A DNA stretch of 64,000 bases from Meandrina meandrites (taxonomy: Eukaryota > Cnidaria > Anthozoa > Scleractinia > Meandrinidae). The position numbers and the translations under genes were made by a program. Below, piece by piece: positions 1-12,017 of this stretch (positions are counted from its first letter, which is position 1; each line of letters opens with the position of its first letter). The stretch is taken from assembly GCA_963693305.1 (NCBI GenBank), contig OY855914.1:13231783-13295782 (forward strand). The letters run 5' to 3'. The notes below the pieces were generated by a model. The model had not been told where the DNA came from. It saw only the letters and a list, made by a program, of their open reading frames with translations, and searched no databases.

Positions 1-77
1 CGCATAAACTAAAAGAAATCTCGAAATTGTCAATCCCACCTGCTTTGAAGATACAGTTCAACGTGTACGAAAAAAAA

Positions 78-385
78 GCAAAGACTCATGGTATTGTTGC
101 GTGACTATATACTTTACCAACACCTTTAGTACTTTTCAAAATAACTAGACTATCTAATAAATGATATTTCCAGAAGTTTTGACTCAATTTTCCAATTAGA
201 AGCCTGAAGAGAAACACTTAATTTGTTACCCTCATTTTCCTGCAAAGACTCATGGGATTGTCACGTGACTATATTGTTTTGCAAACTGACAAGACTGCCT
301 AATAAGTGATGCTTTTATCTATTTTGGCTGAAGGTTCCGATAGGAAACACAGATAAGAGCCATTTTCACTTCCCAGCCTCGTTTT
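78..385. repeat. Imperfect tandem duplication, about 164-bp unit
   Basis: Two diverged direct copies follow each other, at about 78-241 and 242-385. Both begin GCAAAGACTCATGG, continue with a CGTGACTATAT block, and share downstream words such as GACT(A/G)(T/C)CTAATAA. No coding sense is visible. Confidence 0.6.
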
Positions 386-413
386 CATGCTGTTAGAGAT
401 ACCCAGAGTATGA

Positions 414-662
414 TAGCCTGCGTAGCAAGCGTTCCCGTGCAAGCGAAGTGCTATGTGTCGCGTGCGAGCGAAGATTCTGGTCGCGCGAAAGTTGGGGCGA
501 GGGGGAGTAAAAAAAGGAAAGGGAAAGCTGCCTCACCCCTCCCGACTCCTTTCCCTTTCTGCTACCCCCCCCCCCCCCCCCCAATTTTCACGCGACCAGA
601 ATCTTCGCTCGCACCCGACACATAGCACTTCGCTCGCACGGGAACACTTGCTACGCAGGCTA
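414..662. mobile_element. Foldback MITE with long terminal inverted repeats
   Basis: The ends are inverted copies of each other over about 80 bp: TAGCCTGCGTAGCAAGCG on the left and its near-reverse complement on the right, ending at 662. A pyrimidine-rich core with a poly-C run (about 577-592) lies between. There is no transposase, so this is a non-autonomous element. The short open frames here only read through the inverted repeats. Confidence 0.85.
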
Positions 663-855
663 AGAGTTTGAAATGTGTGGCATCCCCCCCCCCCCGGGAT
701 CGAATCACTTGGCACCCCTTCTAAATTTTTTTCTTACACCAAGAAGCTTTGTGCCAATTTTGGTGCTTTCATCCACTCTTTAAATATTTCGCCTAAAAAT
801 GGCCTTAAGTCACCTGACTAATATAGAAAAACACCTGAAGGGAAACGAAATCGAT

Positions 856-917
856 TTTGGTTCGAGTTAGCGCGAGGTTCGAATTAGCGAGGGTTCGAGT
901 TATCAGGAGTCGACTAC
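856..917. mobile_element. Pogo/Tigger-like TIR fragment
   Basis: On the minus strand the segment reads GTCGACTCCTGATAACTCG followed by repeated 'CTAA(T/C)TCGAACC' words. This is the usual style of pogo/Tigger inverted repeats. Only one end was found, so it is a relic. Confidence 0.45.
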
Positions 918-1422
918 ACATTGAAGACGTACCCTTGAAAGAAAGAAAACCGAAATTGAGAATGCGCTTTGCAGGAAATTTAGCAGAACTTTGTGTACTG
1001 GGAATAAAACGACGGCGGCACTGGGTTCGTGGATAAATTTGAGTAGCTGTTTTTGACTTAACTTCCTGTTTTTTTTTTATAAAACAATTCAGTTATAACT
1101 GGTCTACGAGCGAAACAAAGCATCTCTTTCAAAATCACTTCAAAACAACATTATTAACAAGAGTTCCGCAAAACATATATTTAGTTGTGTTTTCTATGAC
1201 GTGTAAAACGTCACATTAGTTTCAATTTCGGGTGCTTTTGCATAATGCGTCAGTCACAAATGAAAGTTAACCGCGTGATTGGAAAGCAAATATAGTATAC
1301 GATAATGTGTGAGTGGGCCAATATTTGATGTGCGAGCGGAAACAGAAAAAACTGACTTACATTCTGACACGATTCTAAGAAGGTTATAGTTTTATCAAGT
1401 GTTACTGACCCTTGTTATAGTT

Positions 1423-2487
1423 ATGTCGAATCGGACAATTCCCTCGGGAAACTCAAGTTGTTTTTTTCTGGACGTGATCCTGTTTCAGGCCAGCCATCGA
1501 TCTTTGTATATCTCAACTGTTTTCACCAGCGTATTAAATGCTGTATCCTCAGTGTTCGCCATTGTCGGAAACAGCATCATTCTAACTGCGATCCTCAAGA
1601 CAAAAGCTTTACGGACTTGTTCGAATTATTTTCTCGGAAACCTGGTTTTATCGGATTTATTGGTAGGGCTCATGGTTCAACCTCTTTTTGTCCTTTACAA
1701 AACTGGAGAAGCGCTGGGGAAGTACTCATGTCTTGCACATGGATTGTTTTCAACAAGTGCTTGGCTTTGTGCCGGCGTATCGTTCTTGACATTGACTGCC
1801 TTAAACTGCGAAAGACATATTGCTATCTTCTCGGCTCTGAGGTACAAGAGCCTGGTGAATCCTCGAATAGTCCTAAAGATTTCACTTCTCATTTGGTTGT
1901 TGTCCTTATTGCTCGTTTCATCGCGATTCTACGGCCTCAGCAACGCTGTTTTCCATGCCATTTGTTCTACTATTATCGCTACTAGCTTGGTGACTTTTAT
2001 TGTCATTTCAATTCGGATTAACCGCGTTGTTCAACGACATCGAATGCAGATTGCCATTAACCAACAAGTCAAAGAAGTACAAAGTTGGCAAAGACAAGCT
2101 CAGGAGACAGGGCATGCTAGAAACGTTGCGTGGGTCACATTTATCTTCTTCGCTTGTTACTTTCCTACATTAGCTGTTATGATAGCGTATACTGTCGTCG
2201 GTTACACCGTCAAGTTAAAAACTGTATACCTTTGGTCCGATACGCTTGTTTTCCTTAATTCCTCAATCAATCCAGGCATTTATTGTTGGAGGAACAGAGG
2301 TATAAGAAAAGCCGTCTTAAAAGTCCTTAATTATGGAACAGAGACTTCGAATTCCGTACAACCTGCCTGTGATCGGCGGTATTCAAGAAGTGCCGCCGTT
2401 ATTAACACTATTCATCCCATGGACTCATTCCTGCCAGGCAGCGATAATGGACACATCAGGAACGAAATACACAGTACGTCTTTCTAG
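1423..2487 (+). CDS. Orphan class A (rhodopsin-like) GPCR, MECA-like architecture
   Basis: Intronless seven-helix receptor of 354 residues. The open frame extends 8 codons upstream without an ATG, so the first ATG (1423; MSNRT) is taken as the start. The N-terminus has N-glycosylation sequons (NRT, NSS). Counting from that Met, TM1 carries GNS (about 49-51), TM2 has LSDLLVG (about 76-82), the conserved TM3 Cys is near 103 (KYSCLAHG), and the DRY position reads CERHIAI. TM6 has FFACYFP in place of CWxP, and TM7 ends NPGIY (about 283-287). The loop between TM4 and TM5 is only about ten residues with no evident Cys. Such a short ECL2 is typical of the melanocortin/EDG/cannabinoid/adenosine (MECA) cluster. 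The ligand cannot be read from sequence; plasma-membrane G-protein signalling is inferred from the family. It is not a close copy of the two receptors at 38.7-45.0 kb. Confidence 0.9.
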   Translation: MSNRTIPSGNSSCFFLDVILFQASHRSLYISTVFTSVLNAVSSVFAIVGNSIILTAILKTKALRTCSNYFLGNLVLSDLLVGLMVQPLFVLYKTGEALGKYSCLAHGLFSTSAWLCAGVSFLTLTALNCERHIAIFSALRYKSLVNPRIVLKISLLIWLLSLLLVSSRFYGLSNAVFHAICSTIIATSLVTFIVISIRINRVVQRHRMQIAINQQVKEVQSWQRQAQETGHARNVAWVTFIFFACYFPTLAVMIAYTVVGYTVKLKTVYLWSDTLVFLNSSINPGIYCWRNRGIRKAVLKVLNYGTETSNSVQPACDRRYSRSAAVINTIHPMDSFLPGSDNGHIRNEIHSTSF

Positions 2488-4534
2488 TTGAATTATAAGA
2501 AAATGACACGTCAAGGGAAGCTTGCAGAATGGTATTCGTCGCACTACTGAGCACGTTCGTAACACTACGGATAGGCTTAAAATCAACTGAACATCATTAA
2601 TGTCCGTGTTTATCGGTGCAGTTGCTATATTGATATACTAATTGAGTGTTGATCATCGAACCTTTGCCCTTAAAAGCACTGAGCGGCACACTGCATGGTG
2701 ATCATGACTAAATATCATTGCTAGTTAAAGTTATTACATAACTAAGGCACCTTCTAAAAATTAGTTCAACTCATTTCAAATTTATTTTCATTTCAAAATA
2801 ACACCCAATCAACTGAAGTTCCATGTTGTCCATGGTTAATAATACATGTATGACGCCACTTCCTTTTTTTGTTTTTCATTCTCGCAAAGCATAATAATTG
2901 AATTTCTCACTTTGCATAAACACCAAAGTGAAGCACGTTTGAATGGCATGATATGGAAAACATCCCGGTCAATTGTATTTGATGTCAAGTGCTAGATCGA
3001 TGCTAGAGAACAGCAACGTCGACGCATTTCGCTTAGTTTTCGTGGTAAAAATCAGTTGCTTTTCATTGTTTTTAAAATAGACTTTTGTCAGTCATGGCTT
3101 ATAATTCTAGTGTAGTGCATGGTTCAGGGTTAACTACACTGCTCTAAATTTACAGCTGCATGGGAAGCGAACCAGAAAGTTCCTTAGAATGGCCATCTTC
3201 CGCAACGCAATATAAACCCCTACGCAACGCTCGTAAACCAGTAAAACTGGAAAGTCTCGATTACTTCATATTCTTCGTCTCCTGTTGAGAGTATTGCTCT
3301 CAGCCAAGTGGCTAGTGCTGTATTGTCAGGACTGTCTGTTTTTCAGTGCTTGTTTTTTTTAAGAGGTGATGGTCGTTCTATAAAAGCGAACGTTTAACAT
3401 GGACACTTAGAAGATAGTCCGTCAGGAACAAGTATACCACCTATAAATATTCTGTTGAATTATTTTTATTTAGTATATTTAATTTAATATATTTATGAAT
3501 TCGAGTCCTAGAAAACTTACAACAAAAAGCTCTAACGAAACTATTTTATGCATATTTTAATATTTATAAAGCCGTTTTAAGATGTCGCTATATTTAACAG
3601 TGTTGATAAATGGAAATAAAAACTGTTAAAATCACAACGTTTATTAACATGATAACCTCGCACGAACCACAACTCTACCAGATTTGTATACCGGAAAAGT
3701 AAGACAGCTTGATTTGCGCTTTTTTTAAACTAATGGAAATTGTTTCATAACATCCATGGGTAGTTTACAAAACAAAGCAAACCAAAATTATAAAATCTCG
3801 TAAAAGCAGTGATCGCGTTAAGTACTCACGAAAAATGAATTTGAAACGTTGTTATTAATTCTGCGACATTTCTGGCAAATGTTTGCTTTTGCAAAGAACT
3901 CCTGTCAGTGAAAAGTATACTACCTCCCGAAAACTCAGTCTGAACACTTTTCTAATGTCAAGGCATAAAAGGCAATAAAGCAATTATTTATTCGCCGACG
4001 GCCAATCGTGCGAACAACAGCAGGTGCAACATGGTGACCACGTTACTGACAATGCGTAAGATGAAAACTGCTTTAGTATGATAGGCCGGAATGCCAACTT
4101 CTCAACTGTCAGCCATAAGTGTTCAAAACTTTAGTGGCGAATTAGGTGGAAAATCAGCGCGACCTCGCGTGATCGCACATTTTTAACTTAAAGCTGTCAA
4201 ATGTGTAGGAAATTTCGCCCCAAATGCTCCAGTTAACATTTCACAACTTGCCGGAATGTGGTTTTGGAAAAGTGGCGATAATTTCTCGATTTTTCCGAAA
4301 TTGCGTTACCGGCTACGTCATTTTCGGGTTTTACTTCGGGTACCGAACACAAATGAGAACACATTGTTCCACCATTGTTTTGTGAGTCATTGTGTTTTGG
4401 TCAGTATTGTCTGTTGTCTTTTTTTGTTTCTATTATTTTACGTCAGCTGTGTCCGGTTCACGAAGTATAAGCCTCATTTTCATGGTCTGCTGTCGACCAA
4501 TGAACGCGCGAGAATATTCTCAGTTATTGGGTAC
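2488..4534. other. Noncoding interval
   Basis: AT-rich sequence after the GPCR. No open frame has coding character and I see no clear repeat. Several AATAAA-type words occur but none can be assigned as the poly(A) signal with confidence. Confidence 0.5.
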
Positions 4535-4778
4535 AATTGGCCGTTTTTATACTAGACACACGCTACCTGTCTGGACAAACTTGGGCAAACATTTTGTAGG
4601 TGGTCTGGTTATGCGTCTCTAGTATAAAGATGGGCACAAGACGCGTAACGTGTCTAGACGAGCTACCTTTCGTAATACATCTTTCAAGACGAATTACGAA
4701 AGATAGTAATCAAGACGTCTTTAGCCGGTAGAGACGCATAACCAGACGAACCAAGTTCGTCCAGACTAAACGGCCATT
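4535..4778. mobile_element. TIR MITE, about 244 bp
   Basis: The left end AATTGGCCGTTTTTATACTA is matched in inverse by the right end, which finishes TAAACGGCCATT. An inner inverted block (TGGTTATGCGTCTCTA versus TAGAGACGCATAACCA) continues the fold. No coding capacity. Confidence 0.75.
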
Positions 4779-6017
4779 ACTTTTGTCATTCAAGTTCCGT
4801 CAGTGAGAAAGTCTGCAACAGAAACTGAACAACATGAATTTTTAAATAGTAATTTCTGTCTTATATTATACGATCGCGATGCCTGGAATGTACTCTTTAA
4901 CAAATGAGAAATGAAAGCAAGGGACCGCGGACGAAAATGCTGCTGGTGTACGTAGGAGCTACTGACAGCTCTAATCAGCCAAAAATAAAATACAAAGACA
5001 ATAAACTGCAAGGCTGACACTACGTAGAAATGGAAAGCCTTAACGGGACAACGACATGATAGAGTCCAAACTGAAAGCCAAAAATGCAAACTCTGGACAC
5101 CTGTTTCGACCTGATTGGGTCTCGTCAGCAGAGTGTATGCCGCACAGAATAGAACAACTAGCGTGAAGACAGTCGTCTATAAAGTGCTCGCTGGTAATGG
5201 CAATCCGAGAGGGCTCAAATTCGAAAGCCCGCCCATTGACAACAGCCGCGTGACTATTACTCAATAGGTCTTTAACAAAGCCTCTTATTTTAAAAAGGAA
5301 GTAAAATGAAGGGATTCTCTTCTTAAACAGGGTCGAGGTTTGAATGCCTCAGCAGCACCACCCCCACCAAACCTTCCGTTAGGTTCCCCGCCCCCTCCTC
5401 CCTCCTCCCGGCAAGCGAGCCTTGCTAAGTCCAGCTGGGTGATGCTTTTCTCGGCGACCTACTACAAAATACAAAAGGAAAAATGAATAGAAAAAAAAAA
5501 TTGACGTAAGATTGAGTTAAACTCATTATACTATTCTGCTGTGTACCATAGGTTAAAAATTATCGTGTAGTACCACCCTGGAATGGAGCATTTGAATGCC
5601 TTTTGGACCTCAGCCGGCGAAGAAGACGGGAGAGGGAGGTAATTTCATTAAGCTAAACTTGTAGAAGTTTAGATTAACGAGACGTCAGGGGGGAGGTCAA
5701 ATTTTCGGTTCTCCAATGGATTCTGGAACAAAGCAATCGAGATATATATTCCCATTACTTTTCAATTGTAATAATGAGATGAGTGAAAACGTTTTAGCCG
5801 AGCGGTGATACAAAATATTTACGATCCTTAGTCAACAGAGGAGGGAATCCAGACGTATTTTGTGAGTTAGGGTAACACAAGTCAACGAAAAGCTACGAGA
5901 ATTGACCTCTCATCAGAGGGGCCGATGAAAACAAGGCATGCAAATGACGCCCTGGATTTGAGGTTAATCAGCACGTGATACAGTAACAGGTGAAATACAA
6001 GTGATTGGAAAAGGTGG
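4779..6017. other. Noncoding interval
   Basis: No supported gene. It contains a C-rich patch around 5350-5410 and short chance open frames only. Confidence 0.45.
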
Positions 6018-6645
6018 TTAAGACGGAATCCACCAGGAAGTCGAGTAATATTTATTTAAGTTGGACAAAAATCGAGTACCAGAGTAATTTAAATCCTATT
6101 GCGTTATTTTCTACCCTAAATAAAAGGTAAAGATGTAAGTAATTATCACTTATAACACCAACAACAATTTCTTATCAGGGTCTTAGAAAATGAATTTCAA
6201 AGTTCACAAGCTATAGGGAAATTCTCACGTGCAGCCATTTTGTAAAATCGTCTTTAAGCGATTCAGTGGAATTCAGTGAAATTTCAAAATTTGTTTTCGG
6301 TGTTTGGTGTTGTTAGAAAAGATTTCTTTTGATAAGATATTTGAAGCAGTAACAAAAAAGTTTGCAATAAGGTGTAAATAATTTTGGTACAACAATTTCT
6401 TATCAGAGCCTGAGAAAATGAAATTTAATGTTCACAAGCTATAGGCAAAAGCTCGCGTCTTTTAAGCGATTTAGTGGAATTCAGCGGAACTTCGAGATTG
6501 GTTTTCGATGTTTGGTGTTGTTAGAAAAGATTTCTTTTGATAAGATATTTGAAGCAGTAACACAAAAGCTTGCAATAAGGTGTAAATAATTTTGGTACAT
6601 AATTTTGTCCAACAACTACTCGAAGTCCTGGCGGATTCCGTCTTA
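6018..6645. mobile_element. TIR element with two internal tandem repeats
   Basis: The outer inverted repeats are TTAAGACGGAATCCACC (from 6018) and GGCGGATTCCGTCTTAA (to 6645). They are followed inward by a second inverted block around TTGGACAAAA/TTTTGTCC. Inside lie two direct copies of a 208-228 bp unit (about 6163-6390 and 6391-6598). Both start AACAATTTCTTATCAG and end AATAATTTTGGTAC. It looks like a non-autonomous DNA transposon whose core was duplicated. Confidence 0.75.
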
Positions 6646-8354
6646 ATTTAATTTGTAAGGAAATGAACGGGTTGACGTCTCATGTCGTTGGGATAATGTG
6701 CACCTGCACTGCAAAACACTACAGGGATGGCTGTGCAGTTATGCAGCGTGGTCGTTAGTGATTCTTATAACTCTTCCTTATTTAGTCCTTTTAATATCTT
6801 CTTTCCGTCTTAGTTACACGATTGCAGCTAAGGAGGGTTGGGGGACATACAGGAGTATGCCGCCAGAAAACTTTTAATTTTAGGGGCTTGGGAATGCCAT
6901 TTCCCACGATTTCCTGGGAAAATTTTCATAAATCAAAACACGCAGAAACGTTTAGTATTCAGTACCTTTTGTTGTTTAAATGTCAACCTTTGCAACAGAA
7001 GAATTAATAGGAGAGACTAATTAATAGCGTTTTTACAAGCAAAGGGGAAGACGTCGATCCCCTTTAGAAGGGCAAATTCCAAAACCACATTGTCAATGTC
7101 GACATCGTTATGCTTATGGATGTGGAGAATTGCCAAGGAGGACAATCTCTCTGCACTCATAGTGCTGCAAAGGGGTTTTTAATCTCTTCGTGCCGATAAA
7201 AACTGCTTTCAGCAGCATAGGTTGACGCAGGGTACATAAGCAGAGTGATCAGGGCCACATATACGTCTGGATAAAGCTGAAAGCGAGGGTCTTGACCAAA
7301 GTCTGAGGCTTTTCATCCCGACAAATTTGTGCTTCCATCTTTTGACCTCGGCATTGAAGTGGTCCTTTGTGATCTCCGTGTTACTTCGCAGCAACGTAAT
7401 GAGAAAAACTCCGTAAAACCGGCCGATTTAATTATAAAAGACGCTTTTCGCCAATAAATGTATATATTTTTTTGGATTTCCGTAGGTACGCACGCGCGTA
7501 CGTGCTTATATGGTCGCTACGCCCCAAGACTTAGGAACACCTAGACCCACCTATGCTGACGCCAAGGACAAAAGTTAATTTATATTTACGAGTCTCGTGA
7601 AAAATTCGCCGTTCTCACCATAAGGAAGAATTTGGTCATTCACGTTGTTATTTTCCAAAGGATGAAAAAGAAATGCAGTTTTTTTCCCTTCTAGCACATG
7701 TAATGCCACGCTATGCATGCTTCGTAGATGATCATAAGCTGAACCAAACTAACTGCTGTGAAAGTAGCCGGCGGTTAATCTCCTCCAGTGCATGCGCAAG
7801 ACGGCTGGCATTCTTTTGTGGCGTGGTTGTTGTTTTCATTATTTCATCAGTTGCAAGAAACCGATCCGAGCTTGTGTTCCTGTCCTGTTGAGTCTTAGAG
7901 TCTTTTTCAGGCTTCTTTACTTGTGCTTTATGTTGAATGGGAATATTCGTCTTTCTCTTCGATGGCATAACATTCATAATCTGTTCAGTAAAGAAAAATA
8001 TAGCTATTAGGCATAATTGGTTAATACTTTTATCAACATGCTTGAACTAAGACCACGTCCACACCGCGTATATACAATACAATCCAAAACTTAATTAACA
8101 ACTCCGGATCCCTATGTAGGGCTTTTTAGTGACAATATATATATAAATAATATAATAAATTAGACTAATAGTATTTCGTAAACGTCAGAATACTTAACAA
8201 TTTTTCATGTTCCCTTTTGTAAACGGTCAATGCCATTTTAGTGATGGCATCGACCAAAGAATTGCAATACTTGAGCTCCCCTGTCGTTCTTGCTGACGCG
8301 TGCAGCACCATATTTGTGGTCCATGGTATATAAACGCTTATCCAAAACTAGTAA
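6646..8354. other. Noncoding interval
   Basis: No gene supported. A small GC-rich palindromic patch (GCACGCGCGTACGTGC region) lies near 7490-7505. The open frames are short and lack family features. Confidence 0.4.
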
Positions 8355-8487
8355 TGGTATATTGTAATTCCTGAGTTTTGATTGGTTAATAATGATTGGT
8401 TAATGATTGAGCTCATATACCATTGACCACAAATTTCGTAGCCGATATGCTCAAATATTGCAATTCTTTTGGGCGTTTTTAATAAAA

Positions 8488-8521
<34 letters not shown>

Positions 8522-8657
8522 CGTTATAGCCACTGAACTCGGCGCTACGCGCCTCGTTGGCTATCTACCATCTCATATCCAACACGCGCCCGTGGAATAA
8601 TTGTTAAATATACCCTGGCCTGTAAGCTAATCAAAACTGAGGAATTGCAATATACCA
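8355..8657. mobile_element. Foldback MITE, about 303 bp
   Basis: The terminal repeats TGGTATATTG..AATTCCTGAGTTTTGATT and the inverse at the right end (AATCAAAACTGAGGAATTGC, ending at TATACCA) bound the element. An inner inverted pair (CAATTATTCCAC / GTGGAATAATTG) and a third (GGATATGAGAT / ATCTCATATCC) flank the centre. Confidence 0.75.
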
Positions 8658-9055
8658 TGCCTGGTTTTTAATAAACGAATAAGTAGTATTAAATAAGACT
8701 TATGTTTTAAAATTGACACAAAACTTACGAGATTAATAATATTCATTTGAAGGAAAACATTGTGATGATGAATCAACTTGAGAGAAAGAGGGTCGTTAAC
8801 ACGTCGTCCTAACAAAATGTCTATGCGTATGCGACACCTTTTTGCACATCATGCTGCTCGATGCTGTTACCTCGTCATTTAGCGAATTTATATTAGATGA
8901 CGGGAAACTCGTCTCAGCCTAATTGTCTGAAAGAATACCGTCTAATATGAATTTAAGGACGGTAAAACCGCTTTAAAATAGCGAATAGTATAAATTGATA
9001 AAGGTGTAAATGGATTAGAGACGAAGGAAGGCGCGATTGGTCTAATGACCAGTGC

Positions 9056-9170
9056 CTTGCTCAAATGGGGGATAAAGCTATCCAGCGGATAGGTGTTGAC
9101 AAAACAAATTACGCTATCCACTGGATAGTGATTTATCCAATAGTTAGGCTATCCATCCTTTGAACAACCG
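9056..9170 (+). repeat. Dispersed repeat, copy 1
   Basis: The segment with GCTATCCAG(C/T)G, a TGTTG(A/G)CAAAACAAA word and ACTGG(A/G)TAGTGATTTATCC recurs in the same orientation at 33497-33607. It is framed by a GTTCAAA/TTTGAAC-type inverted pair and is probably a small non-autonomous element. Confidence 0.6.
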
Positions 9171-10414
9171 TGGACAGAGCGAGAGGTCCGTATGCTTTTG
9201 TTGTGTTCTTATAACATAATTAGGCAAGAAACTTTATTTTGACAGTTGTTCTCCTGACAAAAGTAAAATTTGCTTGAAGGCAGAATCAATACTCGTCACT
9301 TCAAATCATACTACGGGAAGTGGAATTAGTGTCCGGCTGGGTAAGAGGCTTAGCTTGAAGAGCAACTGTTTTAGAATTCTAAAACATGTTTTTAATTAAG
9401 GTACGAATGCGAAATGGTATGTACAGCATTATCTCATAGACATAAACCAATCTGAACGTTTGTTATATAATCATTAATTTTGGTAAACGTAAGTATAACT
9501 GGTACTGACTGTTTACCTTTCTTTGATCCAAGCGTTTGATGATAATTGCTGGCTGCGTTTCCTTGATCTCATATCTTGACCTACGCTCCTTCCTTCTCTT
9601 TGCCATAGTTAGCCGTGTGTATAAATTTGCTCGATATTCTGCAACATTCCAAAAAACTCTTAATGGTTCGATAACAATATTTACCACAAAGTTGATAAAC
9701 CCTGCATGTATTGGTTGTGCTGTGGCATTTCTCTGAATTAAGGTCATCCCCCGAAATAGAACTGAACAAAGATTTTCAACGAAACTTTGCCAACTGGTTG
9801 GTTATCGTAGGGGAACTTAAATTTTGAATTAAAAAGGGGGGGGTCACCACATTCGTTTAGGAGCAGGAAGACTTTATATTACCTTATATATACCACATAA
9901 TTCCTAATGCAATATAGCGCAATGACCTTAAATAACGTGACTAAAATCATGAAGAAAACGTGGGGAACAGTTAAAAATGAAATCACCGTATACAAAGTTT
10001 CGTACCGGAGAAACGCCTCCCACCAATGCTTCGTTTTTCAATAAAGACATGACCACAAACACAAGAGCTGCTTGAACCTAAAATCTGTAACGCAATAAAT
10101 ATAAAAACGTTAGCGGACTGATTCTGAAGAATTATTTAATAGACAAAGGTATTCTCCGTTAAAAATGTTAAAAGTTTTATTAAAGGCACACAAACCGTCT
10201 TCGATCACCTAGATTCGAACCCAGATCATGATCAGAGTGTGATGATATCTTTATCATCGAAACGCTGATTGTATCTTTTTGAATTAACCTTTAATCTGAA
10301 TTCCCCTGGTTTAATTTTCATCTAAATAGAGAGAAGATTCCACTAACCTAATAAGGTGAGGTTTTTGATGGGGTTCACCGTGACACTATAAAGTACATCT
10401 ATACAGATCGTACA
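9171..10414. other. Noncoding interval with a possible SINE relic
   Basis: No gene supported. Around 10205-10235 the minus strand carries a GGGTTCGAATC box resembling a tRNA B box, perhaps an old SINE head. Overlapping open frames at 9.46-9.77 kb on both strands look like chance. Confidence 0.3.
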
Positions 10415-10787
10415 ACTACGGATCTACGCCGGCTACGGATCTTCGGATCTACACATCTACGCATCTACACATCTACACATCTACACATCTACACACCTAC
10501 GCATCTACGCAGCTACGCAGCTACGCAGCTACACATCTACACATCTACACATCTACACATCTACGCATCGACACATCTACACATCTACACATCCACACAT
10601 CTACACATCTACACATCCACACATCTACACATCTACACATCTACCCATCTACACATCTACGCATCTACGCATCTACGCATCTACGCATCTACGCATCTAC
10701 GCATCTACGCATCTACACATCTACACATCCACACATCCACACATCTACACATCTACACATCTACGCATCTACGCATCTACACATCTA
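10415..10787. repeat. Satellite, 8-bp period (ACATCTAC/GCATCTAC), left block
   Basis: Tandem array of an 8-mer, [AG]CATCTAC, with occasional variants (CCACAC, AGCTACGC). It continues after the inserted TIR element at 11574, so the two blocks were probably one array. Confidence 0.9.
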
Positions 10788-11573
10788 CAGTCAACTCTCT
10801 CTAAGACGGACACCGTCGGGACCGGTCCCAACTGTCCGCCTTACTAGAGAGAGGTGTCCAGCTTATACAGAGTCGGCGTAACGTGACCCCAGAAATATTC
10901 TGAGATATAATAATGCTCAACCTCTGCGCAATGAATACGCGTCTGTTCTAAGTTTGTTTAAAGTTATTTACTAAACAAAACCTACAAACCGGAACAAAAA
11001 TAATATTATAAAATTGACTCGGCTTTCGTCTACAGTATTACACATACGTACGGCGAGCAGTACACTCATGCTGCAAACTGGAACATGTCTCTCGCCTCAG
11101 TGTTTAAGCCAACGTTTCGGATAGTCTAGTATAAAAAGGTATTCATTTCTTTCAAAAAGGAATGTCGTAAATTCAAAACTTGGGCGTTTCTCTCGCTTCT
11201 ACAGACTGTAAAATTAGCAAAATCTTTGTTGCACATGCAGCTAAGGAGAGAAAAAATTCGTGATAACGGATTGTTTTTGGTGTAACAGTTTAAACTTCTC
11301 AAAGAGTCATGTACATGTATTTGGTTAAATTTCGCCTCCTCAAAACGAAATTTGCTGTCATATTCAGTATCTGCATTTCCGTTTTGAAGTATTATTAATT
11401 ACTAAACTAAAGACTTCTCAAGTGTCCGTTGACGGTTCCAAAGTGTCCGTTGTCCGTCTTAGAGGGGTGTCCGTCTTATAGGGAGTTAAGTTACAGAAAA
11501 ATGACCAAAAAACGGCAGGGACCAACACCAGGTGTCCGTCTTAAAGAGGTGTCCGTTAAGAGAGAGTTGACTG
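10788..11573. mobile_element. Pogo-like TIR element inserted in the satellite
   Basis: The ends are CAGTCAACTCTCTCTAAGAC and its inverse (..TTAAGAGAGAGTTGACTG). TA dinucleotides flank both ends, as expected for Tc1/mariner/pogo-type insertion. The 786-bp interior shows no transposase frame. Subterminal GTGTCCGT motifs repeat near both ends. Confidence 0.8.
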
Positions 11574-11862
11574 TACACATCTACACATCTACGCATCTAC
11601 ACATCTACGCATGTATGCATCTACACATCTACACATCTACGCATCTACGCATCTACGCATCTACGCATCTACACATCATGACACATCTACATATCTACAC
11701 ATCTACAAATCTATGCATCTACACATCATGACACATCTACACATCATGACACATCTACATATCTACGCATTTACATATCTACGCATCTACGCATCTTTAT
11801 TTTTTTTTAGATATCATACGAATCTACGCATCGTACAGATGCTCTACGCATCTACGGATCTA
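11574..11862. repeat. Satellite, 8-bp period, right block
   Basis: Continuation of the [AG]CATCTAC array with higher-order variants (ACATCATGACACATCT). The long open frames here translate the satellite as repeating IYTSTHLH-type peptides and are artefacts. Confidence 0.85.
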
Positions 11863-12017
11863 CAGTCAACTCTCTCTAAGACGGACACCGTCGGGACCGG
11901 CTCAAACTGTCCGTCTTAGAGAGGTGTCCGTCTAATAGGGAGTTTAGTTACAGAAAAATGACTGAAAAACGGCAGGACAGGACCAACACCAGGTGTCCGT
12001 TATGAGAGAGTTGACTG
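11863..12017. mobile_element. Short pogo-like MITE, 155 bp, same family
   Basis: It has the same CAGTCAACTCTCTCTAAGAC ends as the 10788-11573 element and TA on both sides. Almost only the subterminal regions remain, so it is an internal-deletion derivative at the right edge of the satellite. Confidence 0.8.

Noticed and set aside
1399..1422. Extra 8 N-terminal codons of the 1.4-kb GPCR
   Set aside because: They begin with GTG, not ATG; eukaryotic initiation at 1423 is far more likely.
10415..11862. CRISPR-like repeat/spacer array
   Set aside because: The 8-bp units are contiguous with no unique spacers, and the DNA is clearly eukaryotic.
11429..11919. Two open frames of about 100 codons with repeating His/Thr/Tyr peptides
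   Set aside because: They are translations of the 8-bp satellite and the adjoining transposon ends.
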